Assembly: GCF_001550375.1 (NCBI RefSeq)
Contig: NZ_LRTR01000807.1
Location: forward strand, 1-64,000
Origin: Streptomyces europaeiscabiei
GTDB lineage: Bacteria > Actinomycetota > Actinomycetes > Streptomycetales > Streptomycetaceae
Direction: 5' to 3'
Length of the DNA: 64,000 nucleotides
A program made the position numbers and the translations under genes. Of the stretch, positions 16,788 to 24,447 are shown piece after piece. Within the stretch, counting starts at the first letter, position 1; every line of letters starts with the position of its first letter. The notes beneath the pieces are model-generated. The model was not told the DNA's origin, did no database searches, and saw nothing but the letters and a program-made list of their open reading frames with translations.

Positions 16788-17228
16788 TCTGCTGCGTCGC
16801 GTACCCCACGCCCAGTGCGCTCCAGGTCTCCATCGTCGGCAGTCACCGTCCCTGCCGCGTGGGGCGCCCACAGTGCGTGGGGAGGGACTGGTGCGAGCCC
16901 GATGTCCGCCTCGGCTGCTTGGGCCTGGTTGCGGGCTGCGATCAGCATGGTGTCGATGCGGCCAGTCTCCCGGGGCCCGCTCTCCTCCCTGCCGCCGCAC
17001 CCGCGCCCCCGCTGCCGACCCGGAGAGCGCCCTCGCCGGGCCGGGCCGCCAACTCGCCCCGGCAGACGCGACATTCGATGGGCACGAAACGCACGGTCTC
17101 CGGCACTCGCCCCGTACCGATCAGCCAGGACCGCTGAGTGCCTCATGAACAGGCCGACAGCGGGTAAGCGACCTGCGATACCGGCAACTCGTGATGAACG
17201 ACAAGGAACGATCCACGGGAAGAGTTCT
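16788..17228. other. Gene-free interval before the anti-sigma gene
   Basis: About 440 bases. The downstream frame stays open back to 16815, but that stretch is Pro/Arg/Ser-rich without family resemblance and probably not coding. A minus-strand stretch around 16840-16970 (MLIAARNQAQAAEADIGLAP) reads plausibly for a few dozen residues but has no recognised family or ribosome site. No promoter was pinpointed. Confidence 0.35.
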
Positions 17229-17678
17229 ATGGTCACCCCGCTTGAAGACCGGGCATCGGATGAACAGGAATCCGCAGCGCCCCTGCGATACAGCGCCGCC
17301 TGGCACACTGCAGACGCATCGATCGCTGACGCACGTACGGCCGTACGCGCGCTGCTGGCCCGGGCCGGCCACGCGCCCCACCACCGGTCGAGCCAGGACG
17401 CCCAGCTCGTCGTCAGCGAGCTGGTCACCAATGCGCTGCGCCACGCACCCGGTCCGGGCGGCCTGGCGCTGGAGGTGGCGCCCGATGCCGCCCTGCTCCG
17501 CATCGCAGTCAGCGACAGTTCCCCCCGCCCGCCCGAAGTGCGAGCACACGACGCCCGCCGCGTCGGCGGACACGGTCTGCACCTGGTCGCGAGGCTGTGC
17601 GACCAGGTGCAGACCGTCGCTCTGAACACCGGCAAACAGGTCGTCGCCCACCTTCACCTGCGCAAGCCCTCCCACTAG
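17229..17678 (+). CDS. ATP-binding anti-sigma-type serine kinase (HATPase_c_2)
   Basis: This 149-residue RsbW/SpoIIAB-like ATPase has an N-box LVVSELVTNALRHAP (about residues 60-74), the segment AVSDSSPRPPEVRAHD and a G-box-like GGHGLHLVARLCDQV. Such proteins bind a sigma factor or phosphorylate an anti-anti-sigma factor in partner-switching stress control. Streptomyces encodes many. GGGAAG precedes the ATG at 17229. A terminator overlaps the stop codon, so it is monocistronic. The SpoIIE phosphatase gene less than 500 bases downstream on the other strand is a plausible functional partner. Confidence 0.87.
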   Translation: MVTPLEDRASDEQESAAPLRYSAAWHTADASIADARTAVRALLARAGHAPHHRSSQDAQLVVSELVTNALRHAPGPGGLALEVAPDAALLRIAVSDSSPRPPEVRAHDARRVGGHGLHLVARLCDQVQTVALNTGKQVVAHLHLRKPSH

Positions 17679-17711
17679 GGCCTGTCCGGCGGATCGAGCC
17701 GGACAGGCCCT
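17677..17711 (+). terminator. Terminator overlapping the anti-sigma stop codon
   Basis: A perfect 14-bp stem (17677-17690 with 17698-17711; core AGGGCCTGTCCGGC) with a 7-base loop begins inside the TAG stop. Confidence 0.85.
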
Positions 17712-17726
17712 GGTTCCGAGGAGGGC

Positions 17727-17885
17727 TCAGCGCTTGAGCGTGAAGGTGGAGGTGGAGGTGGAGTCTCCGGAGACCTTGCCGCTCAGCGCTCGGGAGGTCG
17801 CACACTGTGTACAACGGCACGTCCTTGCCCAGACGACTTGGTTCGGCGGCACGGGGAAGACGTGGGCCCACATGTCGTACCTCAT
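17727..17885 (-). CDS. Possible 52-residue Cys-containing small protein
   Basis: A minus-strand frame encodes 52 residues beginning MRYDMWAHVF and ending TSTSTFTLKR. It contains a CRCTQC cluster (CxCxxC) that could bind metal. The C-terminal SGKVSGDSTSTSTFTLKR reads like a real protein end and the codon usage is GC3-rich, but the ATG has no ribosome site and I know no family. It could be the tail of a gene truncated by rearrangement. Alternatively the 400-base interval to 18150 is non-coding. Confidence 0.25.
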   Translation of the reverse strand: MRYDMWAHVFPVPPNQVVWARTCRCTQCATSRALSGKVSGDSTSTSTFTLKR

Positions 17886-18150
17886 GGCCACATCGTGAGC
17901 CGTGGGAATCCCACTCGTTCACGAGGAGGAGAAGGAAGTCGACTCGTGGTCAAGCGCGATGGGCCCACGAGGTGGCTGGTCCGCTCCCCCGGTGGTGGCG
18001 TCCGCGAGCGTCAAGGCTGGGGCGGCGCCGCTGCGGTCGGCCGCAGCGGCGCGGCAGCAGTCCGGGGCGGACGGCCAAGTCCCGTGGCGGTCCCGGACGG
18101 TGGCGCCGTAAAGAGGGCGGTGGGCGCAGCGGTGCCGGACGGCGGGCGGC

Positions 18151-19344
18151 TCATCGCTGCGGTCCCGGCCTGGTTTCCGCCGACCGGTCCTGGTTGCCGT
18201 GCCAGTCCAGTATCAGGACCGTGGCGTCGTCCTTGAGGTTGCCATGGCAGGCGTCAAGCACCGCGGCGGTCAGGCTTCGGACGACTTCCCTTGGATGCAG
18301 CGCTCGGGTGTCGTGAACGACAGAGACCAGATCGGCGGCTGCGGCACCGCGGTCCTGCATTCCGTCGGTGACCAGAATCAGCCGGTCCCCGGGACGCAGT
18401 TGCAGTTCCTGTACGCGGTAGGGGATGGGCGCCGCCACACCGAAGGGCAGGTTGACGGCGAGTTCGACCTCCTCGACGGTGCCGTCGCGCAGCCGAAGTG
18501 GCCAGGGATGGCCGGCGTTGACGAGTTCGCACAGGCCGGTTTCGAGGTCGACGCACAGCAGCTGTCCGGTGGCCAGCCCCCGGCTGTGGCGCAGCAGGGC
18601 CTGGTGGGCGTGGTCGGCTTGCTTGAGGGCGTCGCAGCCGCTGCGGCGTGCCCGTCTCAGCGCGCCGACCAGCAACGTGGCAAGCAGAGCTGAGTTCGTG
18701 TCGTGGCCCATGGCGTCGGTGATGGACAGGTGCAGGGTGCCACGGTCGAGGGAGTAGTCGTAGGTGTCCCCACCGATGTCGTCGGCCGGGACCAGACCGG
18801 CTGCGAGGGTGAACTGGGTCGCCTCGCAGCAGGAGGCCGGGGGAAGCAGCTGGTGCTGGATCTCCGCGGCCAGGCTGGTCTCGGTCGTGCGCCGGCCCAG
18901 GTGGTAGAGGTCGGTGAAACGGCCGTCCGTGACGATGATGTAGGCCAGTGCGTGCGCCGCGTCGCGAACCTGCCGGAGCACGGCGTCGTCGGCGGACTGC
19001 AGGGTCATCTCCAGGACGCCGATGCAGTCACCGCGGTTGGTGACCGGCGTGACGACACGCCGCCCGCCCTGGCCGTCCGGTTCCACATGCTGGCGCTGGC
19101 TGCACAGGACGCTGTCGTAGACGCTGCCCTGCAGAGCGATCGGCTCGGCTCGGTCCGCGACGTCGTCGTCGGCCGCGGCGAGCCGTACCAGCCGCTGACC
19201 GATGAGGTCGACGAACAGGAAGGACACCCGCTCCGCGCCGAGCCGCTTCTGCAGATCGTGCGCTATCACATCGACGGACTCTCCGGGCGGGGCCGCCTCC
19301 GCGGCGGCCAGCAACTCACCCAGTTCCAGATCTCCACCCTCCAC
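18151..19344 (-). CDS. GAF-SpoIIE protein serine phosphatase (RsbU-like)
   Basis: The roughly 397-residue protein has an N-terminal GAF-like sensor (about residues 20-150, with LGAERVSFLFVDLIGQRLVRL). A PP2C-type SpoIIE phosphatase domain follows (about 170-385). Metal-binding motifs are visible: GLVPADDIGGDTYDY, TDAMGHDTNSALLA, LVNAGHPWPL, LVTDGMQDRG and KDDATVLIL. Such enzymes dephosphorylate anti-anti-sigma factors to release stress sigma factors. The frame extends to an ATG at 19410, but GTG at 19344 has GGGAGGG four bases upstream and is preferred. The neighbourhood (anti-sigma kinase, CsbD) fits a stress-signalling role. Confidence 0.88.
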   Translation of the reverse strand: MEGGDLELGELLAAAEAAPPGESVDVIAHDLQKRLGAERVSFLFVDLIGQRLVRLAAADDDVADRAEPIALQGSVYDSVLCSQRQHVEPDGQGGRRVVTPVTNRGDCIGVLEMTLQSADDAVLRQVRDAAHALAYIIVTDGRFTDLYHLGRRTTETSLAAEIQHQLLPPASCCEATQFTLAAGLVPADDIGGDTYDYSLDRGTLHLSITDAMGHDTNSALLATLLVGALRRARRSGCDALKQADHAHQALLRHSRGLATGQLLCVDLETGLCELVNAGHPWPLRLRDGTVEEVELAVNLPFGVAAPIPYRVQELQLRPGDRLILVTDGMQDRGAAAADLVSVVHDTRALHPREVVRSLTAAVLDACHGNLKDDATVLILDWHGNQDRSAETRPGPQR

Positions 19345-19768
19345 GACACCCTCCCATCGGCTGCCGCAACTTCTTCCCCGAGTCTGCGCAACATCACCCA
19401 TTGCGCACACATTGGCTGGTCAGGGCAGTGAGCCCGGTCGGCGCGAGTAGGTGCCGGGCTGGTCGAACGGCGTCCGCGAGCGGCTCGGCAGCCGGTGCGT
19501 CGGCGGCTGTGGAAAGTTGAAAAGCACAGGAAGGCTGGGCGGGACAAACGGTGAGCTGTTCCCGCATCTCGCCGTACCTGGCTGAGCACGGCCCGCCGCG
19601 CGGCGACGGCCTGTCAGGCGGACGCGGCTGCGCGGCTGCGCGGTCTGCCCGGTACACGCGATCGCGGCGCACGACCACGATACCGGCTCCCGTCCGCTGC
19701 TTCACGACCGGCGGGTGGGCTACGGGCCGCGGAGCCGCGCAGTTCGGGTTCGGTCCCGGTCCGGAGCG
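19345..19768. other. Gene-free interval
   Basis: About 420 bases upstream of the phosphatase and downstream of the dienelactone hydrolase. No gene, clear terminator or promoter was identified; GCGGCTGCGCG direct repeats near 19625-19645 are the only structure noticed. Confidence 0.35.
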
Positions 19769-20515
19769 TCACCTGTTGGCCAGGGTGCGGTCGAGGAGGG
19801 TGAGCAGGCGGTCCCAGTGGCGCTGCAGTGCGGAGGGGTTGAAGGCGTCGGTGTCGGACATGGTGAAGCCGTGGACGGTGCCGGGGTAGATCTCGGAGGT
19901 GTGGTCGACACCCGCGGCATCCAGCGCCTGGTCGAGCTCGCCGAGCGCCTCGGGCGTCATGTCGGTTTCGGCGTGGCCGAGGTGGACCTTGGCGGTGATC
20001 TTGGAGAGGTGGCGGTGCAGGCTGTCGGGCCCGTCAGCGCCCACGGGACCGTGGAATCCGGCGACGGCGGCCACCTGGCCGGGGTGGGCCGCTGCGGTAC
20101 GCATCGCCAGGAGGCCGCCTATGCAGTAGCCGGTCACCGCGACCGGTCCGGCGCCGACCTCGGGCCGGCTGGTGAGGAACCTGAGGTAGGCGTCGGCGTC
20201 GCTCAGGGCACGTTCGGTCGTGTGCGCCTCGATCAAGGGCATCAACCGGGTCATGACCGCGGGCCGGACCTCTTCTCCGATGTGCTCGGGAAGTTCGATC
20301 ACCGGAGCCGGGCCGTGCCGGTAGAAGATGTTGGGGACGAGTACGTAGTACCCGTGCCCGGCCAGTTCACGGGCCATCTCCCGCAGCACGGGCCGGATGC
20401 CGAAGCCGTCCGTGTACATCAGCACCCCCGGGTGCCGCTCGCCGCGGTCGGGGAAGGCGGCGAAGGCGTCGGCCCGGCCGTCCGTGGTGGGGATCCGCAG
20501 TGCCTTGGTGGGCAA
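19769..20515 (-). CDS. Dienelactone hydrolase family protein
   Basis: This 248-residue alpha/beta hydrolase has the DLH nucleophile elbow GYCIGG (Cys nucleophile), an aspartate in the region GHAETDMTPEALGEL, and His in TVHGFTMSD. This is the Cys-Asp-His triad of dienelactone hydrolases. These cleave cyclic lactones in chlorocatechol breakdown or act as general carboxylesterases. The frame opens at a TTG at 20545, but that start overlaps an operator. A second TTG at 20515 has AAGGAAGG upstream and is preferred. It diverges from a MarR regulator with two shared palindromes, so it is probably induced by a small phenolic or electrophilic compound. Its substrate is unknown. Confidence 0.87.
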   Translation of the reverse strand: MPTKALRIPTTDGRADAFAAFPDRGERHPGVLMYTDGFGIRPVLREMARELAGHGYYVLVPNIFYRHGPAPVIELPEHIGEEVRPAVMTRLMPLIEAHTTERALSDADAYLRFLTSRPEVGAGPVAVTGYCIGGLLAMRTAAAHPGQVAAVAGFHGPVGADGPDSLHRHLSKITAKVHLGHAETDMTPEALGELDQALDAAGVDHTSEIYPGTVHGFTMSDTDAFNPSALQRHWDRLLTLLDRTLANR

Positions 20516-20544
20516 GGGCTTCCTTCCTTGGAGTTCACTCGACA

Positions 20545-20604
20545 AACGTTCGTCTCACTAACGTTTTTGGCGCGAGTGAACGTACATCGTTAGTCGCACT
20601 AACG
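20545..20604. promoter_or_regulatory. Two palindromic operators between the DLH and marR genes
   Basis: Site 1 has arms AACGTTCGT (20545-20553) and ACTAACGTT (20557-20565) with a 3-base spacer, 8 of 9 pairs matching. Site 2 is a perfect dyad, CGTTAGT-CGC-ACTAACG (20588-20604). The common half-site is CGTTAGT, with identical 3-base spacing and a centre-to-centre distance of 41 bases. Each site lies near one of the two divergent start regions, as expected for an autoregulated MarR repressor. Confidence 0.85.
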
Positions 20605-20616
20605 CAAAGGGATAGG

Positions 20617-21108
20617 ATGGGCGCCGTGATCAGAGACGGCGCCGCGGACCTGCCCGACATCGGCGCGCTCAAGACGCCCGACAGACTGCGACGACGGGCG
20701 AGCCGACTGTTGTCGCAGGTGTCCGTGCGGTCGGACCGCCTGATCAGCGAGGGGCTGGCCCAGGTCGACGCCCGAAAGTGGCACTACGCCGTGCTCGCCT
20801 CGCTGCAGGACATCGGCCCGGGGAGCCAAGCGGCGCTGAGCGAGCGCACCGGCATCTACCGCAGCGACATGGTCGGCGTGCTCAACGAACTGGCCGAGCG
20901 TGACCTCGTCGAGCGGGCACCGGACCCGGACGACCGACGCCGCAACATCATCACCATCTCGCCTCGGGGCCGCCGATACCTACCCCGTCTCGACAAGGTC
21001 CTGGACGACCTCCACGACGAACTGCTCGCGCCGCTGAGTCCGGCGGAACGCGACCAACTCGTGCGGTTGCTCAGCCGCTTGCTGGACCACCACACGCAGG
21101 CCACCTGA
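20617..21108 (+). CDS. MarR-family transcriptional regulator
   Basis: The 163-residue protein has the MarR winged helix at about residues 65-125. The recognition part is GSQAALSERTGIYRSDMVGVL and the wing is PDPDDRRRNIITISPRGRRYL. The family pattern of DxRxR-type residues in the wing is clear. The ATG at 20617 follows GGGATAGG; a GTG nine bases on is an alternative. It probably represses itself and the divergent dienelactone hydrolase through the CGTTAGT palindromes. No cysteine is present, so control is more likely by ligand binding than by thiol oxidation (inference). Confidence 0.88.
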   Translation: MGAVIRDGAADLPDIGALKTPDRLRRRASRLLSQVSVRSDRLISEGLAQVDARKWHYAVLASLQDIGPGSQAALSERTGIYRSDMVGVLNELAERDLVERAPDPDDRRRNIITISPRGRRYLPRLDKVLDDLHDELLAPLSPAERDQLVRLLSRLLDHHTQAT

Positions 21109-21110
21109 AC

Positions 21111-21152
21111 GGCATCGGCATCGGCATCGGCATCGGCATCGGCATCGGCATC
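21111..21152 (+). repeat. (GGCATC)7 microsatellite just after the marR stop
   Basis: Seven perfect copies of GGCATC start three bases after the stop codon of the MarR gene. The hexamer keeps all frames open (in one frame it would read as repeating Gly-Ile), but no gene uses it here. Confidence 0.9.
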
Positions 21153-21241
21153 AACGCTGGCTGTCGGTGCGCTGTTCTCAGCACAACGCACCGACAGCCG
21201 AACCGGCTTCACCTCGGCCGCGAGGGCGGCCGGTGTTTCGA

Positions 21242-21279
21242 GGTCGTGGTTCCACACCCGGGTCGTGGTTCCACACCCG
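21242..21279 (+). repeat. Perfect 19-bp tandem duplication
   Basis: GGTCGTGGTTCCACACCCG occurs twice head-to-tail (21242-21260, 21261-21279), about 225 bases upstream of the SnoaL-like gene. It may be a recent slippage product or a doubled binding site. Nothing else is supported in the 21153-21502 interval. Confidence 0.8.
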
Positions 21280-21502
21280 GCACGACCGCGTCACCACCAT
21301 GAGCAGTTGCATTCAGGCTGTGCGCTTCGAGCAGCTCTGCCACCTGGCGGCGGTGCGATGCCCGACCGTCGGCGAGGCCGCCGCGCTCATCGGACGAAGC
21401 GCACTTCGGACCAGGCCGGGGAGGACTCGTTTCCAGCAGAGGTCGAGGAGGGACCGGACCATGGTGTGGTGCACGCGCAGGTACGGCTGGTAGGAAGCCG
21501 AG

Positions 21503-21979
21503 ATGAGCACCAGCGGTCTTGACCCGATGGCTCGTCTCCTCGCGGAGCGCGCCTGCGAACGTTTGATCTTGGAATTCGTCCATCGGCTCGACCTCGGTGA
21601 GCCGAGCACGGTCGCCGACCTCTTCACCCCCGACGGCGTCTGGGAATGGCCCTACGACCAGCGGCGGATCGAAGGCCGGGAGGCTCTGAGCGAGCACTTC
21701 GGCTCTCGACCGGTAGATCGGCTTTCCCGGCGAATGTGCACGAACATCCTCGTCACCGTCGACTCGCCGGACACTGCCACAGCGACCACCTATTTCGCGA
21801 CATACCGAGTCGACGGCTACACCGAAGGCGCACTGATCGCGCCCCGGTTGCCTGCGAACATCGGCCACTACCAGGACACCTTCCGTAAGATCGACAGCAC
21901 CTGGCTCCTGGCGACACGGACCCTCGCCCTGCCCTTCGGCGGGCCCACGGAACGCCTGGACAGTCCCAGCCAGTCCTGA
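21503..21979 (+). CDS. SnoaL-like (NTF2-fold) protein
   Basis: The 158-residue single NTF2-like domain has the family pattern CERLILEFVHRLDLGEPSTV (first helix), DLFTPDGVWEWP, and the C-terminal strand region ANIGHYQDTFRKIDSTWLLA. SnoaL-like proteins include polyketide cyclases, dehydratases, isomerases and many uncharacterised enzymes. Without surrounding biosynthetic genes the substrate is open. The start has GGTAGGAAG upstream. It is monocistronic, with no close co-directional gene. Confidence 0.85.
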   Translation: MSTSGLDPMARLLAERACERLILEFVHRLDLGEPSTVADLFTPDGVWEWPYDQRRIEGREALSEHFGSRPVDRLSRRMCTNILVTVDSPDTATATTYFATYRVDGYTEGALIAPRLPANIGHYQDTFRKIDSTWLLATRTLALPFGGPTERLDSPSQS

Positions 21980-22560
21980 TCGAAGGCAACCCTCGGCCCG
22001 TGGCACTCCAGCACGGCTCAGTACCCGCAGCGGGCCCGGTCAGGGTCTCCTCGTCCGCGACTTGGACGAGTTCGTCCGGGCCGATCTGGATGCGCCGCGC
22101 GATCAGCGTCACTCGGTCGGGCCGGATCCGCGACCAACTCCTGGATGAGCACGGGACGGAGGCTGCGACCTGTCGGTGGTACGGCCCCATATCTCCGACC
22201 GGCGTGGTCAGATATCGCTGCCGAGACCGGTCGGGGAAGGCCAGGTCCACGCTCGGCTTCGGCTTCGGCTTCGACGTCGACGAAGGCATCGGCGCCGCGG
22301 TGATCCACACCGAACAGCACTCTCCACCGAGCAACTCGCTCACCTCATGGCCAGGATGACAACCGCACCCCGATTCGGGCACGAGCGGCCCACGCCCGGG
22401 CAGAGGGCCGACTCCCCGCGAGGATCCGGCAGGCGCACAGTGATCTTTGCCACTAAACAGCTTAGTACATCAGTAGAAATCGCCCTCTCCCCCAGCGCGC
22501 CCCACGCCTCCTGGGTACTGTCGATGAAGCAGATCCAGATCGGTCAGTAACGGAGTCCGT
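21980..22560. other. Gene-free interval with a dyad at 22452-22466 before DUF6153
   Basis: About 580 bases. Open frames on both strands contain a GGCTTC repeat (22256-22273) but no recognised gene; a minus-strand stretch around 22060-22260 reads protein-like yet matches nothing I know. AT-rich DNA at 22440-22490 probably holds the promoter of the DUF6153 gene. It contains ACTAA-N5-TTAGT (22452-22466) continuing as GCTTAGTAC. That nine-base string recurs in the palindrome at 26205-26227 of the same island, hinting at a common regulator, possibly the BlaI/CopY protein. Confidence 0.45.
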
Positions 22561-23022
22561 GTGAAGGTGGGTTGGCGCGCACGCGCAGGAGGCGCCCTGG
22601 GGCGCCTGCTTCTCGTCGTCATGCTCGCTCTGGGCGTCTTCGCGATGCACAGCACGGGACATCCCAGCGAGTCGGCGCACTCCATCATGAGCACCGCGTC
22701 CCACTCGACCGCGACGGACACGACGGCTTCGGCCCACGACCCGATGAGCCCTCCCGCCGGCAGAGTCACCGGCGGCCAGGCCGCAGTTGCGTCGGAGTCG
22801 GAGTCGGCGTCCTCCCACCAGCCCGCAATGGCCATGGACATGCTGGCGCTCTGCGTGGCGGTCCTGCTCGGCACATGGGTTCTCACCGCGCTCCTCAAGT
22901 CGGCGCTCGCCCGCCATCAGGGTTGGCCGGCGCTGCTTCTCGCCCAGGTCGCCGCCGTGTCGCGACCCAACCGCCCGCCACGCGGACCCGATCCCACCCG
23001 CCTGTCAGTTCTGCGGCTGTAG
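22561..23022 (+). CDS. DUF6153-like Met/His-rich membrane protein
   Basis: This 153-residue protein starts with GTG (GGAG five bases upstream). An N-terminal TM helix (about 12-30) ends in FAMHSTGH. A long Ser/His/Met-rich extracytoplasmic loop follows (HPSESAHSIMSTASHS, HDPMSP, HQPAMAMDM), then a second TM helix (about 97-117) and a Pro/Arg-rich tail. From memory this layout is DUF6153. The many Met and His residues outside the membrane suit Cu(I)/Cu(II) binding. It is followed 94 bases later by the DUF305 lipoprotein. The copper role is inferred from composition and neighbours. Confidence 0.75.
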   Translation: MKVGWRARAGGALGRLLLVVMLALGVFAMHSTGHPSESAHSIMSTASHSTATDTTASAHDPMSPPAGRVTGGQAAVASESESASSHQPAMAMDMLALCVAVLLGTWVLTALLKSALARHQGWPALLLAQVAAVSRPNRPPRGPDPTRLSVLRL

Positions 23023-23116
23023 GCCGAACCGCTCTCGCGGGCGCGCATCACGCGCGGACCCGCGGCTTCGCCTGCTCCCAAACAGCCACAGAACCAACAC
23101 CACGAGGTGAATCGAC

Positions 23117-23752
23117 ATGACTGCCTTCACACATGCCCTGCGCCGCGGCACCGCCCGCCGCGCTGCCGCCGCGGGCGTCGTCGCGGCCGGCGCCCTGCTC
23201 CTCTCCGCCTGCGGCGATGACATGAGCGGTATGGACCACGGCAGCGCCAAGGCCTCGGAGTCCGCGGCCACGGAGGCCGGATCCGCCGACTTCAACGATG
23301 CGGACATCACGTTCGCGCAGACGATGATCCCGCACCACGAGCAGGCTCTGGAGATGGCCCGGCTTGCCGACGACCGGGCATCCGACACGAAGCTCAAGGA
23401 CATCGCCGGCAAGATCGAGAAGGCTCAGGATCCCGAGATCAGGACGATGAAGGGGTGGCTCAAGTCCTGGAACGAGCCGACCGACGTCGAATCGATGCCC
23501 GGTATGGACCACGGCAACGGCGACGGAATGATGTCCGACTCCGACATGGGGCACCTCGCGGCCATGAAGGGTGCCGAGTTCGACAAGATGTTCGCCGAGA
23601 TGATGATCGAGCACCACGACGGTGCCATCAGCATGTCCCAGGACGAGCGGAAGAACGGTGAGAACGCGGACGCCGTGAAAATGGCGGGCGACATCGTGAA
23701 GGGCCAGTCCGACGAGGTCGAGCAACTGAAGAGCATCCTCGACCGGCTCTGA
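23117..23752 (+). CDS. DUF305 family lipoprotein, probable copper-binding
   Basis: This 211-residue lipoprotein has a signal ending in lipobox LLSAC (Cys at about residue 32), so it is anchored outside the cell. The DUF305 domain is a ferritin-like helical bundle carrying paired metal-ligand motifs. FAQTMIPHHEQALEMA (about 72-87) and MFAEMMIEHHDGAISM (about 156-171) are visible, plus Met/His/Asp-rich linkers (GMDHGNGDGMM, SDSDMGHL). DUF305 proteins commonly accompany copper-resistance genes. It is co-directional with DUF6153 upstream. An imperfect GC hairpin near 23802-23836 may terminate it. Confidence 0.9.
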   Translation: MTAFTHALRRGTARRAAAAGVVAAGALLLSACGDDMSGMDHGSAKASESAATEAGSADFNDADITFAQTMIPHHEQALEMARLADDRASDTKLKDIAGKIEKAQDPEIRTMKGWLKSWNEPTDVESMPGMDHGNGDGMMSDSDMGHLAAMKGAEFDKMFAEMMIEHHDGAISMSQDERKNGENADAVKMAGDIVKGQSDEVEQLKSILDRL

Positions 23753-23884
23753 GCATCCCCGGCGCGAGCGGACCGGTCGGCTCGCGCCGCCACACCGCGC
23801 GTCCGGGGCCCGCAGCACTCACGCTGCGGGACCCGGGCAGCTCCCTCATCGGCGCACCGACCGCACCGACCCGGCCAAGCCTGG

Positions 23885-23938
23885 CTGTGGCTGTGGCTGT
23901 GGCTGTGGCTGTGGCTGTGGCGTGACCGTGACCGTGAC
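23885..23938 (+). repeat. (CTGTGG)6 followed by (CGTGAC)3
   Basis: Six perfect CTGTGG hexamers (23885-23920) run directly into three CGTGAC hexamers (23921-23938), in the gap between the DUF305 and BlaI genes. This is another hexamer microsatellite in an intergenic region. Confidence 0.9.
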
Positions 23939-24078
23939 CGGCATGGCGATCACAGCCTTCAGGTCCGGGCCGCTGCCCCCGTTGCCCGCCGCCCTCGCGC
24001 GACTCACTGCGCAGGTGGGCCATCTACTATGCCCTTGCGTATTCAAGTGCGGGTCGGCGGCGAAGGGGAGTCAGGGCC

Positions 24079-24447
24079 ATGCGACGGCTGGGGGACCTGG
24101 AGGCGGAGATCATGGACCGCCTCTGGACGTGGCACCGTCCGGCGACGGTGCGCGAGGTCGTGGACGACATCAACAAGACCCGTCCCGTCGCGTACACCAC
24201 GGTGATGACCGTGACCAACATCCTTTACAACAAGGGATGGTTGCTGCGGGGCAAACAGGGACGCGCCTGGCTCTACTCTCCGGTGCGCAGCCGTGAGGCG
24301 TATGCCGCCGCGCTGATGGAGGACGGCCTGGGCGCGAGCAAGGACCGACCGGCCGCGCTGGTCCACTTCGTCGAGAACATGACCGAGGAAGAGCAGGCCG
24401 CGCTGCGCAAGGCATTGCGTACCGTGGGACGACAGGCGAAGTCGTGA
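24079..24447 (+). CDS. BlaI/MecI/CopY-family repressor
   Basis: This 122-residue winged-helix repressor has the family pattern LGDLEAEIMDRLWTWHRPATVREVVDDI (helices 1-2, split here at about residues 5-32), then a recognition helix in AYTTVMTVTNILYNKG and a basic wing (GKQGRAWLYSPV). The C-terminal dimerisation helices follow. BlaI-type repressors control beta-lactamase, copper (CopY) or respiratory genes and are usually inactivated by the adjacent M56 protease. It overlaps that peptidase gene by 4 bases (GTGA). TACTAT at 24027 could be its -10. CopY-type CxC metal motifs are absent, so metal sensing would be indirect. Confidence 0.9.
   Translation: MRRLGDLEAEIMDRLWTWHRPATVREVVDDINKTRPVAYTTVMTVTNILYNKGWLLRGKQGRAWLYSPVRSREAYAAALMEDGLGASKDRPAALVHFVENMTEEEQAALRKALRTVGRQAKS

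Noticed and set aside
16815-17228. N-terminal extension of the HATPase_c_2 protein
   Set aside because: The extension is Pro/Arg/Ser-rich, lacks family similarity, and the ATG at 17229 has its own ribosome site.
22000-22382. Opposing short frames with protein-like stretches
   Set aside because: No ribosome site, recognised family or conserved start was found, and one includes a GGCTTC repeat. They were treated as non-coding.
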